A DNA stretch of 64,000 bases from Sporosarcina sp. ANT_H38 (GTDB lineage: Bacteria; Bacillota; Bacilli; Bacillales_A; Planococcaceae). The translations under genes and the position numbers were made by a program. The DNA is taken from NCBI RefSeq assembly GCF_008369195.1, contig NZ_VOBC01000001.1:1116001-1180000 (forward strand), in the 5' to 3' direction. The notes under the pieces were generated by a model. It ran no database searches. It was not told where the DNA came from and worked only from the letters and a program-made list of their open reading frames with translations. Shown here piece by piece: positions 51,962-61,588 of this stretch. Positions within the stretch are counted from its first letter, which is position 1. Each line of letters begins with the position of its first letter.

Positions 51962-52882
51962 GTGACTGGAATACATATCTTACAGAAATTTGGTTTTTAT
52001 GCAAAGGAGGAACCTGCAAGTATCTATCCTTTTTCGCCAGTTTATCGGGTTAATGATGCAATTATAAAGAAAACACAGCACCCTATGGAAAGGGCACGTC
52101 GATTGATGACGTATACAACTTTTTTAAAAGAAAACAGTGTTTTAATCGTAACACCAGCACTTGCAACGTCTAATAACCCTCAAACGATTGGTGATGATAC
52201 ATACGTTGTCTATCCATTTATTGAAGGAGCAACCTATTCAGGTACAGAGACAGAAATTATAGCAGCGGGCGAGCTTTTAGGAAAAATACACGCTCTTTCG
52301 CCTACAAGAAATACATTTGACCTGAAAGAATACGATGTTTTTGATTTCAATAAGGATGAAGTGACGGAGAGTGTTGAGAAAATAGCGAAAAATGCTGCAA
52401 GCCATCATTTTGAAATGGATGAACTCCAACTAAAAGAGAAGCTATTACAAATAGTATCCCAACAAGATGAACTTAAAAGTAGTGGCATGACATCTGTAGC
52501 AACCCCTCATGATTTCAAAGCGAATAACTTAATCTATACCCCGGAGCCCTATTTAATTGATCCAGACAATGCAGCGTGGGTGCCACGCATCTTCGATTTA
52601 GCATTGGCGTTACTACTATTTCATAACGAATTAACAACAGCTCCTGATGTACCATTCACACCTGCACGATGGCAGCTATTCATACAAGGCTATACGAAAT
52701 CAGTGACATTTACTGATGTAGAATATGCTTATTGGCAATATGCAGTGGAGCATGTCTTTTTGGATGAAGTCATGTGGCTGATGGCCGATGTAGAAGAGGA
52801 TTGGGAAAATACGTCTCAACGGATTCTTTTCGGTGGTCTACTCAAGATATTGTTTGATACTTCAAGCTATGGTCTTGGTTGA
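51962..52882 (+). CDS. Aminoglycoside-phosphotransferase-family kinase
   Basis: About 306 aa of the APH/choline-kinase fold. Brenner-like motif TPHDFKANNLIY aligns Asp and Asn with the usual HGDxxxxN; the metal-binding LIDPDNA follows. The hinge VVYPFIEGATYSG and the helix GELLGKIHAL also fit. Target (antibiotic, sugar or amino alcohol) unknown. GTG 51962 follows a G-rich site (GGGGGGA); the ATG at 51947 lies within that site. A strong terminator follows. Confidence 0.83.
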   Translation: MTGIHILQKFGFYAKEEPASIYPFSPVYRVNDAIIKKTQHPMERARRLMTYTTFLKENSVLIVTPALATSNNPQTIGDDTYVVYPFIEGATYSGTETEIIAAGELLGKIHALSPTRNTFDLKEYDVFDFNKDEVTESVEKIAKNAASHHFEMDELQLKEKLLQIVSQQDELKSSGMTSVATPHDFKANNLIYTPEPYLIDPDNAAWVPRIFDLALALLLFHNELTTAPDVPFTPARWQLFIQGYTKSVTFTDVEYAYWQYAVEHVFLDEVMWLMADVEEDWENTSQRILFGGLLKILFDTSSYGLG

Positions 52883-52886
52883 TTAA

Positions 52887-52925
52887 AAAAGTGCTCAAAC
52901 CAATTATGGGTTGAGCACTTTTTGG
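52887..52925. terminator. Bidirectional terminator between APH-like and GNAT genes
   Basis: A perfect 15-bp stem (AAAAGTGCTCAAACC and inverse) with a 6-base loop and T-runs on both strands, between convergent genes. Confidence 0.88.
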
Positions 52926-52931
52926 TGATGC

Positions 52932-53381
52932 CTATATATTTTTCACCATAACTTTTTCATCATTCACATCAAACTCACCGTTAAACTGAAATCCGAATTT
53001 CTGATACAAGTAAATGGCTGAATGGTTGTCCTCGTATATGCTTAAATAGATTTTTTGGCAAGAAAATTCTTGCACTAACTTTTCAATCATTGATTGTAAC
53101 ATGATTGTTCCATAGCCCAGGCCTTGAAAGTTAGCGTCAATGAGAAAACGGTCTAACCACACACGACTCTGTTCTTGTGCTTCTGGAAAACACCCATACA
53201 TAGCAAAGCCGACTAGCTCATTGTTCGCGTAAAGGCCAACGGGTTGATAATGAGCGCATTCCTTCGCTTCCTCTAAACATTGCCTTGTGGTTTCTATAAA
53301 GTTCGTTTGTGATTCAGCCACGCTCAACCTTAAAATTTCATCTTCATTGTCTTTTGTTACGTCATGAATGGATATACTCAT
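52932..53381 (-). CDS. GNAT family N-acetyltransferase
   Basis: A 149-aa acetyltransferase with the motif LIDANFQGLGYGTIMLQSMI and a C-terminal LSIYEDNHSAIYLYQKFGF. I choose the ATG at 53381 (MSISIHDV); upstream in-frame ATGs are too close to the AAAGGA. It is divergent from a MerR regulator across about 100 bases, which makes it a candidate target of that regulator. Confidence 0.83.
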   Translation of the reverse strand: MSISIHDVTKDNEDEILRLSVAESQTNFIETTRQCLEEAKECAHYQPVGLYANNELVGFAMYGCFPEAQEQSRVWLDRFLIDANFQGLGYGTIMLQSMIEKLVQEFSCQKIYLSIYEDNHSAIYLYQKFGFQFNGEFDVNDEKVMVKNI

Positions 53382-53418
53382 GACTATCATATCCTTTCTA
53401 TTTCGTACCCATTGAGTT

Positions 53419-53449
53419 TTGTAATGGTACAATTACATCCTAAAGTATA
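53419..53449 (+). promoter_or_regulatory. Candidate MerR-type promoter with 19-bp spacer
   Basis: TTGTAA (53419-53424) and AGTATA (53444-53449) are 19 bases apart, the stretched spacing typical of MerR-activated promoters. A partial dyad (GGTAC...GTATAC) lies between. Tentative. Confidence 0.4.
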
Positions 53450-53481
53450 CGGTTACCATACAGTCAAGGAGGTACTTTCAA

Positions 53482-54309
53482 ATGAGTCAGACGCTGCATA
53501 AATTTTTTACAACCGGTGAATTCGCCAAACTATGTAAAGTGAAAAAACAAACGTTGTTTCATTACGATGAAATCGGGCTACTGTCTCCCGAAATCACCAA
53601 CGACAAAGGCTATCGATACTACTCGTACCACCAATTCGATGTTTTTTCCGTCATTCAACTATTAAAAGAAGTCGACATGCCGTTAAAAGAAATTAAATTA
53701 TTTTTGGAAAATAAAACCCCAGTAGAGCTCATTGAACTTTTAAAAAATAAATCAAAAGAAATTGATATAAAAATTAGCAATTTGAAGGGTATACAAAAAA
53801 TTATCCAGAAGAAGATTGAGCTAACAGAACGTGCATTAACCATTGATTATTCACAGATTACATTACAAGAACAAGAGGAGGAACGGATGTTTCTTAGCGG
53901 TTCGATTTTGGACTGTTCGGATAAGGGCTTCCTTAAATCAGTTTCTACATTTATCGAATTTGTCAAAGACAATCAGTTGGATATTGGTTATCCCATTGGA
54001 GCGATGGTCAGTAAAGAACAAGTCGAGCAAGGGGACTATGAAAATTATTCCTATCTCTATACGAGGATGGAACAACTGGACCCGCAAATTGCTTGTTATG
54101 TAAAACCAAAAGGCCTGTTTGTGGTGGCTTACCATAAAGGAAGCGAGGAATTTATTCATCAAACATTTGAAAAAATGCAGGATTTCATACGTACTAATAA
54201 TTTAGTGCTGACCAACTACACGTATGAGGAATATGTGTTAGATGAAATATCGGTGAGTGGCAGTGAGGATTATGTCACGGAGATTATGATGCATGTTGAG
54301 CGTGTATGA
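53482..54309 (+). CDS. MerR-family regulator with GyrI-like effector domain
   Basis: A 275-aa regulator. The MerR winged helix (FTTGEFAKLCKVKKQTLFHY, DEIGLLSPE) is followed by a long coiled coil (about 80-120) and a C-terminal GyrI-like ligand-binding domain (about 130-275). Such BmrR/BltR-like proteins respond to small molecules, often drugs. ATG follows CAAGGAGGT. Divergent from a GNAT acetyltransferase gene. Confidence 0.88.
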   Translation: MSQTLHKFFTTGEFAKLCKVKKQTLFHYDEIGLLSPEITNDKGYRYYSYHQFDVFSVIQLLKEVDMPLKEIKLFLENKTPVELIELLKNKSKEIDIKISNLKGIQKIIQKKIELTERALTIDYSQITLQEQEEERMFLSGSILDCSDKGFLKSVSTFIEFVKDNQLDIGYPIGAMVSKEQVEQGDYENYSYLYTRMEQLDPQIACYVKPKGLFVVAYHKGSEEFIHQTFEKMQDFIRTNNLVLTNYTYEEYVLDEISVSGSEDYVTEIMMHVERV

Positions 54310-54356
54310 ATTGATCAAGATTGCATATGAGTGTAGTGCTTATAAAAAATCAAGTG

Positions 54357-54408
54357 AAAAAAAGTGATTGATTTAAAGGAGGAATCCTTTGAACCAATCA
54401 CTTTTTTA
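54357..54408 (+). terminator. Terminator of the MerR gene
   Basis: Outer stem AAAAAAGTGATTG/CAATCACTTTTTT, with inner stem AAAGGA-GGAA-TCCTTT. Confidence 0.8.
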
Positions 54409-54551
54409 CGATTCATTATTCTTCTTACTTCTGGACTTCCTTAAAAGTTGATTTTACCGAAGTAGATTTTTTTGCACAGTAACTAATTCAACTTTTCAGT
54501 AACTTTCATTATAAACACCCGTCAAATCAGATAGAGGGGGAAGACAATCTT

Positions 54552-54917
54552 ATGAAGAGATATCTATTCTTATTACTGATTGTCTGCATGAACTTAGCTG
54601 GGTGTGAAGCGAAGGATAAGGCGGTTGAAGGACAGATCGATAGTAAAGGCATTTTTACGGAAGTCGATGTTGAAGGAAATCGAGTTTTGGTGAATGATCC
54701 GGATATGGACTTCATTTGGCTGGCACTGCCCGATCACGGAGATATAACGAAGTTTGAAGAGGGGCATGAAGTTGTCTTATGGATAGCTGGACCAATCGCT
54801 GAATCGTCGCCAGCTTCTGCAAAAGCTTTGAATATCGAGATTGTAGAGGCGGCACAGCCTTCATTACATCCATTCGATTTTAGAAATCATGGCTTCACCT
54901 GGGCTAGTTACAATTGA
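54552..54917 (+). CDS. DUF3221-type lipoprotein
   Basis: A 121-aa secreted lipoprotein: signal peptide with lipobox NLAGC (Cys18), then a small OB-like beta domain (EGQIDSKGIFTEVDVEGNRV, VVLWIAGPIAES). It matches the DUF3221 (YobA-like) family of unknown function. The ATG follows AGAGGGGGAAG. The family domain is complete; a fragment of a further gene follows. Confidence 0.8.
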   Translation: MKRYLFLLLIVCMNLAGCEAKDKAVEGQIDSKGIFTEVDVEGNRVLVNDPDMDFIWLALPDHGDITKFEEGHEVVLWIAGPIAESSPASAKALNIEIVEAAQPSLHPFDFRNHGFTWASYN

Positions 54918-54929
54918 TGAAACTAGCTA

Positions 54930-55184
54930 TGACATGCCGCAGGTCCAACGCAACTTGCAGAAAAATTCAAGGCAATTATTTTGGAACCGACTAGCAAAGC
55001 AAGTATACAGATAGAGCAAAATCCTGAATTAAGCGTGTATATTTGGGCTGCTGAAAGAAGTACTGACATTATAGAAGGTAATGAATTAACAGTCCCAATA
55101 ACAAGTGGCCGTTATTTCTATGAAGTAGTGTCAAAATGGCCTAACGGCGAGGTGTCATACACATTTGTTGTAGAGGTGAAATAA
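54930..55184 (+). pseudogene. Fragment of a secreted beta-domain protein
   Basis: A frame open after a TGA reads HAAGPTQLAEKFKAIILEPT, then SKASIQIEQNPELSVYIWAA and ends YEVVSKWPNGEVSYTFVVEVK. This looks like the C-terminal part of an extracytoplasmic lipoprotein. The only start (TTG 54981) has no ribosome binding site. It is probably the broken end of a neighbour of the DUF3221 gene. Confidence 0.45.
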
Positions 55185-55248
55185 TTAGATTTTGAGGTCG
55201 TTCCATGTTTATGCATTGAATGGTATTTGAAGTAGTGGGGAACAGTTC

Positions 55249-55297
55249 CTATTCAAAAAAGAGTAGTTTCTATAGCTACTCTTTTTTGAATAGCTAT
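55249..55297 (+). terminator. Strong terminator before the permease gene
   Basis: A perfect 18-bp stem CTATTCAAAAAAGAGTAG and inverse with a 9-base loop. Confidence 0.8.
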
Positions 55298-55386
55298 TTT
55301 TCCGAATCTTAAGCTTTTTTAGTTGTTGGTATGTTAAAATCTATGGATATATCATTTATTAATGCATAAAGAGAGTAGGAAATCGG

Positions 55387-56733
55387 ATGCAGAAACAAGA
55401 ATTAGCGAGAGGCTTGAAAAACAGACATGTACAACTAATCGCTATTGGAGGGGCAATCGGAACAGGGTTATTTCTCGGTGCGGGAAAATCGATTCATTTA
55501 GCGGGACCATCGATTTTATTTGCTTATTTGATCACAGGACTCGTGTGTTTTTTAATCATGCGGGCTCTTGGTGAATTACTTTTAAGCAATCTGAAGTATC
55601 ATTCTTTTGTTGACTTTGTACAAGATTATTTAGGTCATATGGCGGCGTTTGTCACTGGTTGGACCTACTGGTTTTGCTGGATTTCAATCGCAATGGCAGA
55701 CTTAACGGCGGTTGGTCTTTACACTCAGTTTTGGTTTCCCCATGTACCACAGTGGATGCCAGGATTAATTGCACTTGTCATATTGTTACTTATGAACCTT
55801 GCAACCGTGAAACTGTTTGGCGAAATAGAATTCTGGTTTGCATTAATTAAAATCATTGCGATTTTAGCACTAATTGTTATCGGTGTTTACATGATCATCA
55901 AGGGCTTCTCCACCGACTCGGGCCCATCCAGCTTCTCGAATCTATGGAACCACGGTGGCATGTTCCCCAATGGCATCAATGGCTTTATATTGTCATTCCA
56001 GATGGTTGTGTTCGCATTTGTCGGCATTGAGCTTGTAGGTTTGACTGCAGGCGAGACAGAGAATCCGCAAAAAGTTATCCCGAAAGCAATTAATAATATC
56101 CCTATTCGGATTTTAATATTTTATATTGGCGCGCTGATTGTCATAATGAGTATTTATCCGTGGAATGCTATTAATCCTTTGGAAAGCCCTTTCGTCCAGG
56201 TCTTCGTTGCGGTTGGTATCGTTGCTGCGGCCGGCATTGTCAATTTTGTCGTCCTAACATCCGCAGCGTCGGCATGTAACAGCGCCGTCTTCAGTACAAG
56301 CAGGATGTTATATTCACTTTCCAAAGATAAACATGCACCCGTGCCATTTACAAAACTGACTTCTAATAAAGTCCCTTCCAATGCATTGTTCTTTTCAACT
56401 GTCATCATTTTAATCGCTGTTGTTTTGAACTATGTGATGCCAGAAGGAGTATTTACACTAATTACAAGTATTTCTACAGTATGCTTCCTCTTTATTTGGG
56501 GAATCATTGTCATCAGCCATTTGAAATATCGCAAAACAAGACCGGATTTAGTGAGAAAGAGTAAATTCAAAATGCCACTATATCCATTTTCAAATTATAT
56601 GATTCTAGCTTTCCTAGCTTTCGTTTTTGTCGTTTTAGCACTTGCAGAAGATACGCGTATTGCGTTGTTCGTAACGCCCGTTTGGTTTATTTTGCTGCTT
56701 GGAATTTATAAAATGCGAGGGATTAAGAAATAA
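55387..56733 (+). CDS. Amino acid permease (AAT family, AapA/CycA-like)
   Basis: A 448-aa proton-coupled transporter with twelve predicted membrane helices. Family signatures are the N-terminal LIAIGGAIGTGLFLGAG and helix 6 FAFVGIELVGLTAGETENP. The closest known group is CycA/AapA (D-serine, D-alanine and glycine uptake) or YtnA, but the substrate cannot be fixed by eye. The ATG follows AGTAGGAAAT, a weak ribosome binding site. Single-gene unit between two terminators. Confidence 0.92.
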   Translation: MQKQELARGLKNRHVQLIAIGGAIGTGLFLGAGKSIHLAGPSILFAYLITGLVCFLIMRALGELLLSNLKYHSFVDFVQDYLGHMAAFVTGWTYWFCWISIAMADLTAVGLYTQFWFPHVPQWMPGLIALVILLLMNLATVKLFGEIEFWFALIKIIAILALIVIGVYMIIKGFSTDSGPSSFSNLWNHGGMFPNGINGFILSFQMVVFAFVGIELVGLTAGETENPQKVIPKAINNIPIRILIFYIGALIVIMSIYPWNAINPLESPFVQVFVAVGIVAAAGIVNFVVLTSAASACNSAVFSTSRMLYSLSKDKHAPVPFTKLTSNKVPSNALFFSTVIILIAVVLNYVMPEGVFTLITSISTVCFLFIWGIIVISHLKYRKTRPDLVRKSKFKMPLYPFSNYMILAFLAFVFVVLALAEDTRIALFVTPVWFILLLGIYKMRGIKK

Positions 56734-56742
56734 TGGATTAAA

Positions 56743-56790
56743 AATAGAAGAACCCTTGCTAGTTCACTAGCAAGGGTTCTTCTATTTAAG
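56743..56790 (+). terminator. Permease terminator
   Basis: A perfect 20-bp stem with loop TTCA, followed by TTAAGTTTTTTT. Confidence 0.9.
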
Positions 56791-57084
56791 TTTTTTTGCA
56801 TGTGGAGCAACAATAAGTGCACCGTAAGGATCGGAACACCGATACAGTTTTTAAATGATTTATTGATATTTATAGTGATGGAAGTATATTATTAGCTAAT
56901 CTTTTTTATTGTTATAAGAGGATAGTAGAGTGCATCCTATAATTTCTGTTTTAATGAAATTTTTACCACGCAAAAGTAATTGTACTAAGTAATTTCGTTA
57001 GTCTTAAATAGACACACTTCATACCTTATGAAATTACGTGACTGAACAGGCGCTGTACAATCGATTGGCCTTGATAAGCAGTGC

Positions 57085-57537
57085 TTAGTGGTCATGTTCT
57101 TCTTCCTGTTCTTTCGCTACATTTAGTATAGTAAAACTTTCAACGGATGAATCACATCCTGTAAGTGTGTATACAAATAATTGTTGGCCGACTTCTTCAA
57201 CGATATCCTTACATGTCATGTTGGTTTTGGCGGAATCATTTCCTCTATTTTTATTTTTTGAACGGTCAATCTCCAAGTCAATTGTGGTGCCGTCGAAAAC
57301 TAGATTATATAGTGTTGGGTCTCCCTCAAGTGTGTAATTCGCAATACGAACTGTAGCCTCTTCGTTCTTCTCCATACTCTCCAAGAACGATTCGAAATTC
57401 GGATAGTTATAGACAGGCCCGTGCATGTTGACGACATCACCGTTAAGAACCGCTTCTTCACTATCATACGAACAGGCTGAACTTAGTGCCATACTAAGTA
57501 GCACAAGTAATAATAGATGTACTTTTTTAGATATCAT
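57085..57537 (-). CDS. DUF4362-type lipoprotein
   Basis: A 150-aa secreted lipoprotein with signal peptide and Cys in SSACS. The body (GDVVNMHGPVYNYPNFESFL, RIANYTLEGDPTLYNLVFDG, CKDI..., TGC) fits the DUF4362 family, of unknown role. Its C terminus is acidic with a His pair. I start at the second ATG (57537), eight bases after AGGGGGAA. It is divergent from the ABC exporter operon and separated from it by about 280 bases. Confidence 0.8.
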   Translation of the reverse strand: MISKKVHLLLLVLLSMALSSACSYDSEEAVLNGDVVNMHGPVYNYPNFESFLESMEKNEEATVRIANYTLEGDPTLYNLVFDGTTIDLEIDRSKNKNRGNDSAKTNMTCKDIVEEVGQQLFVYTLTGCDSSVESFTILNVAKEQEEEHDH

Positions 57538-57814
57538 CCGCATTTCCCCCTTGTTACTCTTTAAATTAAAGGATTATTTTGAATAGTGAAATTAGAGAAG
57601 ACACCATACATGGTTACCCGAAGCGTTATTCAATGGAACCATTAATTTAACCCATTTCATCTTTATAATATGAGGTAGCAGCATGCTTTATCCCGTTTAA
57701 AACACTTAAACTATTTCTCAGTCCGAATTATTTGAATCCCGGACCTTTTATATTGTTCAGACTTTTGCTAAACTAATCAAAGGTCTAATTTTAAGGAAAA
57801 GTAGGGGGAGTAGC

Positions 57815-59569
57815 GTGAAGGTTTTATTACAGCTGGGCTGGTTTTTTAAACAGCGGAAGAAGCAGTATCTTTTCGGGATAGCGATGCTTGTTTTCGTTTC
57901 ATTATTGCAATTGTTGCCGCCGAAAATCATCGGAATTATTGTCGATGACATTACAGAGGGTTCTTTAACGGCTGAAGGGCTCACAAAATGGCTAGTCATC
58001 TTAGCTGTGGCAGGTATCCTCATGTATATTGCACGCTATTACTGGCGTGTGATGATTTTTGGTTCGGCCGTTTTGTTAGCCAAAATAATGCGGGAAAAGT
58101 TATTCAATCATTTTACAAGAATGTCACCTTCTTTCTATCAAAAGAGACGTGTAGGAGATTTAATGGCCCATGCCACAAATGATATAGGTGCTGTACAGCA
58201 AACGGCAGGTATGGGAATTTTGACACTTGTCGATTCCATTTCAACAGGGGGATTCGTCATTTTGACGATGGCCATCACGATCAATTGGAAATTGACTTTG
58301 ATTGCACTCATTCCACTACCATTCATGATTTTTCTGACAAGTTACTATGGAAAATTATTGCGTAACCGATTCCGGTTCGCACAAGAAGCATTCTCGAATT
58401 TAAATGACAAAACGCAGGAAAGTATATCTGGTATTAAAGTCATAAAAACATTTGGTCAAAAAAATGAAGACATAGAAGATTTTACGAGCTTATCTACGGA
58501 TGTCGTTGGTAAAAATATGCGTGTTGCCAAAGTGGATGCATTATTCGACCCGACGATTACAGGGATATTCGCGATTTCTTACATTCTGTCTTTCTATTTC
58601 GGAACGAAGTTTATTATTGCAGGTGACATGTCAATTGGTGACATGGTAGCGTTCAGTACATACCTTGGACTTCTTGTCTGGCCTATGCTTGCGTTTGGCT
58701 TCCTATTTAACATTGTAGAGCGTGGAAATGCATCTTACAGTAGGATTACGGAATTGTTATCGGTTGCACCAGAAATTAAAGACGTAGCGGGTGCGATTGA
58801 TAGAAGACCCGAAGGCGATTTACACTTCGATATAGATGAGTTCAAATTTCCAGGTGATGAGCGTGCTGCATTGCACGACGTTCACTTTATGTTAAAACGA
58901 GGAGAAACAATGGGTGTTGTAGGTAAAACCGGGTCGGGTAAGACAGCAATTTTAAAACTATTGCTGAGAGAGTTTGAAGGATACAAAGGAAACATTGTAT
59001 ATGGAGACAAACCAATTAATCAATACAAGCAGCAACGATTAAGAGAGTCGATTGGTTACGTTCCACAAGATCACTTCTTATTTTCAACAACACTTGCTGA
59101 AAATATAGCCTTTACAAATCCGAGAATTGGAACCGATAAAATTCATGAAGCAGCACGACTTGCACATATCCATGACGACATTTTAGGATTTACGGAAGGA
59201 TATGACACCATCGTAGGAGAACGTGGTGTATCGTTGTCTGGTGGACAGAAGCAACGTATTTCCATTGCTCGTGCGTTAATCATGGAGCCGGAATTATTGC
59301 TTTTGGACGATTCCTTATCGGCTGTCGATGCCAAAACGGAAGAAGCGATTTTGCGATCACTCAAACAAACTCGCACAGGGGAGACGACAATTATTACTTC
59401 ACACCGATTAAGTGCCATCCAACATGCGCATAAAATCATCGTTATGCATGAAGGGACGATTGTCGAGGCCGGAACACATGAAGAACTTCTTGAAATGGAC
59501 GGAAGATATAAAGAAATGTATGACCTGCAGCAACTTGAAGTGCTTGTCGAAAAAGGGGGCGAGGGATAA
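57815..59569 (+). CDS. Heterodimeric ABC exporter subunit A (BmrC/YheI-like)
   Basis: A 584-aa half-transporter with six membrane helices (about 15-310) and a nucleotide-binding domain. Walker A is GKTGSGKTA and the signature is LSGGQKQR. After Walker B the catalytic Glu is replaced by Asp (LLLLDDSLSAVDA). The intact signature with a degenerate catalytic residue marks the inactive-site partner of a heterodimer such as B. subtilis BmrCD. It probably exports drugs or lipids. The start is GTG after GGGGGAG. Its stop overlaps the next ATG (TAATG), so translation is coupled. Confidence 0.92.
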   Translation: MKVLLQLGWFFKQRKKQYLFGIAMLVFVSLLQLLPPKIIGIIVDDITEGSLTAEGLTKWLVILAVAGILMYIARYYWRVMIFGSAVLLAKIMREKLFNHFTRMSPSFYQKRRVGDLMAHATNDIGAVQQTAGMGILTLVDSISTGGFVILTMAITINWKLTLIALIPLPFMIFLTSYYGKLLRNRFRFAQEAFSNLNDKTQESISGIKVIKTFGQKNEDIEDFTSLSTDVVGKNMRVAKVDALFDPTITGIFAISYILSFYFGTKFIIAGDMSIGDMVAFSTYLGLLVWPMLAFGFLFNIVERGNASYSRITELLSVAPEIKDVAGAIDRRPEGDLHFDIDEFKFPGDERAALHDVHFMLKRGETMGVVGKTGSGKTAILKLLLREFEGYKGNIVYGDKPINQYKQQRLRESIGYVPQDHFLFSTTLAENIAFTNPRIGTDKIHEAARLAHIHDDILGFTEGYDTIVGERGVSLSGGQKQRISIARALIMEPELLLLDDSLSAVDAKTEEAILRSLKQTRTGETTIITSHRLSAIQHAHKIIVMHEGTIVEAGTHEELLEMDGRYKEMYDLQQLEVLVEKGGEG

Positions 59570-61356
59570 TGTCTATTGAAAAATACCCAAAACTAACAGC
59601 AAAAGATCAATGGCTCGTGCTAAAAAGATTATTACGCTATATCATCCCTCATAAAAAAAGCGTTACCTTAGCGCTTGTCCTGCTCATTTTGACGGTCGCA
59701 GGCAGTATTGTTGGTCCCTTAATTATTCAACGCTTCATCGATAATCATTTAACAACAATGAATTTCCCGAAGAGTGAAATCATGACTATCGCAACTGTCT
59801 ATATAGGAATTCAGATATTTATGGTCATCGTATCCTATTTCCAGCTTATTCGATTTCAAGATATTGCACTAAAAATCATTCAGCAAATGCGAATCGATGT
59901 GTTTTCAAAAGTGCAGGGGCTCGGGATGCGTTATTTTGATAAAACACCTGCAGGAAGTATCGTGTCACGTGTAACGAATGATACCGAGGCAATCAAAGAA
60001 ATGTTCGTCAGTGTCATTGTTACGTTTTTACAAGCTATATTCGTAATAATCGGCGTTTACATTGCACTGTTTTCACTTGATGCAAAGTTGGCGTTTATTT
60101 CCTTATTATTATTGCCGTTGTTTTTAGCCGTTATCGTCGTTTATAGACGCTATAGCGCTGATTTTTATCAAGATATTCGTGAGCGACTAAGCCAGCTCAA
60201 CGCTAAAATAGCTGAATCATTATCCGGAATGGGAATGATTCAAGCATTTAGACAGGAAGATCGATTAGAAGCGGAATTTGATGATATTAATGAAAAACAT
60301 TTCCGTGCGGGAATGCGTAACATTAAATTTGACAGTATCCTGCTAGGTCCGGCAATCGATTTACTGTATGCTGTAGCCATCGTTTTTGTACTCGGATACT
60401 TTGGATTTTTATCCCTTGCCAGTCCTGTTGAAGTGGGGATACTATATGTATTTACAACTTTAATTGGCCGTTTATTCCAACCTGTTCAACAAGTAATGCA
60501 GCGACTATCTATTTTCCAACAAGCAATGGTAGCTGCATCACGTGTGTTTAAATTAATGGATGATCCAGATATGGAACCGGAGCAGCAAGTTAATGAAAAA
60601 GCCAAAATACAAAGCGGTAAGATCGAATTCCGTGATGTATCGTTTTCGTATGACGGTCAAACCGACGTACTGAAAAACATTTCATTCACTGCGAATGCAG
60701 GGGAAACTGTTGCCCTCGTCGGTCATACAGGTAGCGGAAAAAGCTCCATTATCAACTTGTTAATGCGTTTTTACGAGTATGAGCGGGGCGGCATTTATAT
60801 TGATGACAATTCGTTGAAAGAATACCCGAAAGAAGAACTGCGGAAGAAGACAGGCCTTGTGTTGCAAGACCCGTTCCTTTTCTATGGTGATATCGAAAGT
60901 AATATCCGTTTGCATGATAAGGAAATGACGTCTGAAGAAGTGAGGGCGGCGGCGGAGTTCGTACAGGCAAATGAATTTATTGAAAAACTGCCAGAAAAAT
61001 ACGCGCAAAAAGTAACGGAACGCGGCTCTACATTCTCAAGTGGTCAACGGCAACTCGTAGCATTTGCACGTACAATTGCAACGAATCCCAAAATTCTCGT
61101 TCTCGATGAAGCGACTGCCAATATTGACACTGAAACAGAAGTGGCTATCCAGTCAAGCCTTGAAAAAATGAGGAAAGGGCGTACAACAATCGCAATCGCC
61201 CACAGGCTGAGTACAATTCAAGATGCAGAGCTAATTCTTGTTCTTCATAAAGGTGAAATAATCGAACGTGGAACTCACCAAGGGCTGCTGGCACAAAAAG
61301 GCCTCTATCATAAGATGTATCTGCTTCAAAACAATATCTTAGATGATGTTATTTAA
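59569..61356 (+). CDS. Heterodimeric ABC exporter subunit B (BmrD/YheH-like)
   Basis: A 595-aa half-transporter: six membrane helices, Walker A GHTGSGKSS, Walker B with catalytic Glu (ILVLDEATANID), switch His in AIAHRLST. Its signature is FSSGQRQL instead of LSGGQ. It supplies the active catalytic Glu while its own signature is altered. Together with subunit A this yields one consensus and one degenerate ATP site. The BmrD-specific N-terminal extension is short here (B. subtilis BmrD is longer). Confidence 0.92.
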   Translation: MSIEKYPKLTAKDQWLVLKRLLRYIIPHKKSVTLALVLLILTVAGSIVGPLIIQRFIDNHLTTMNFPKSEIMTIATVYIGIQIFMVIVSYFQLIRFQDIALKIIQQMRIDVFSKVQGLGMRYFDKTPAGSIVSRVTNDTEAIKEMFVSVIVTFLQAIFVIIGVYIALFSLDAKLAFISLLLLPLFLAVIVVYRRYSADFYQDIRERLSQLNAKIAESLSGMGMIQAFRQEDRLEAEFDDINEKHFRAGMRNIKFDSILLGPAIDLLYAVAIVFVLGYFGFLSLASPVEVGILYVFTTLIGRLFQPVQQVMQRLSIFQQAMVAASRVFKLMDDPDMEPEQQVNEKAKIQSGKIEFRDVSFSYDGQTDVLKNISFTANAGETVALVGHTGSGKSSIINLLMRFYEYERGGIYIDDNSLKEYPKEELRKKTGLVLQDPFLFYGDIESNIRLHDKEMTSEEVRAAAEFVQANEFIEKLPEKYAQKVTERGSTFSSGQRQLVAFARTIATNPKILVLDEATANIDTETEVAIQSSLEKMRKGRTTIAIAHRLSTIQDAELILVLHKGEIIERGTHQGLLAQKGLYHKMYLLQNNILDDVI

Positions 61357-61405
61357 TAAACGTAAGCTGCGTCCAATATACGATACTTTTCCATTTGTCG
61401 CGTAC

Positions 61406-61443
61406 AAAAACCGCCTCCCTCGATTGGGAAGGCGGTTTTTTAT
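61406..61443 (+). terminator. Terminator of the ABC exporter operon
   Basis: AAAACCGCCTCCC pairs with GGGAAGGCGGTTTT (one bulged A), followed by more T. Confidence 0.85.
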
Positions 61444-61588
61444 GTCTACAGAGTTAAGGTTATGTAGTCGTTGTAGCACGAGGCGGGGTATTCCGCCGAA
61501 ATGTCATAAACTGTTCACAGTCATATTAGACGTAATTTGGTGCTTCTTTTGATAGGATTAAGGTAGAAAAATTGAAGGGGAGAGAATA

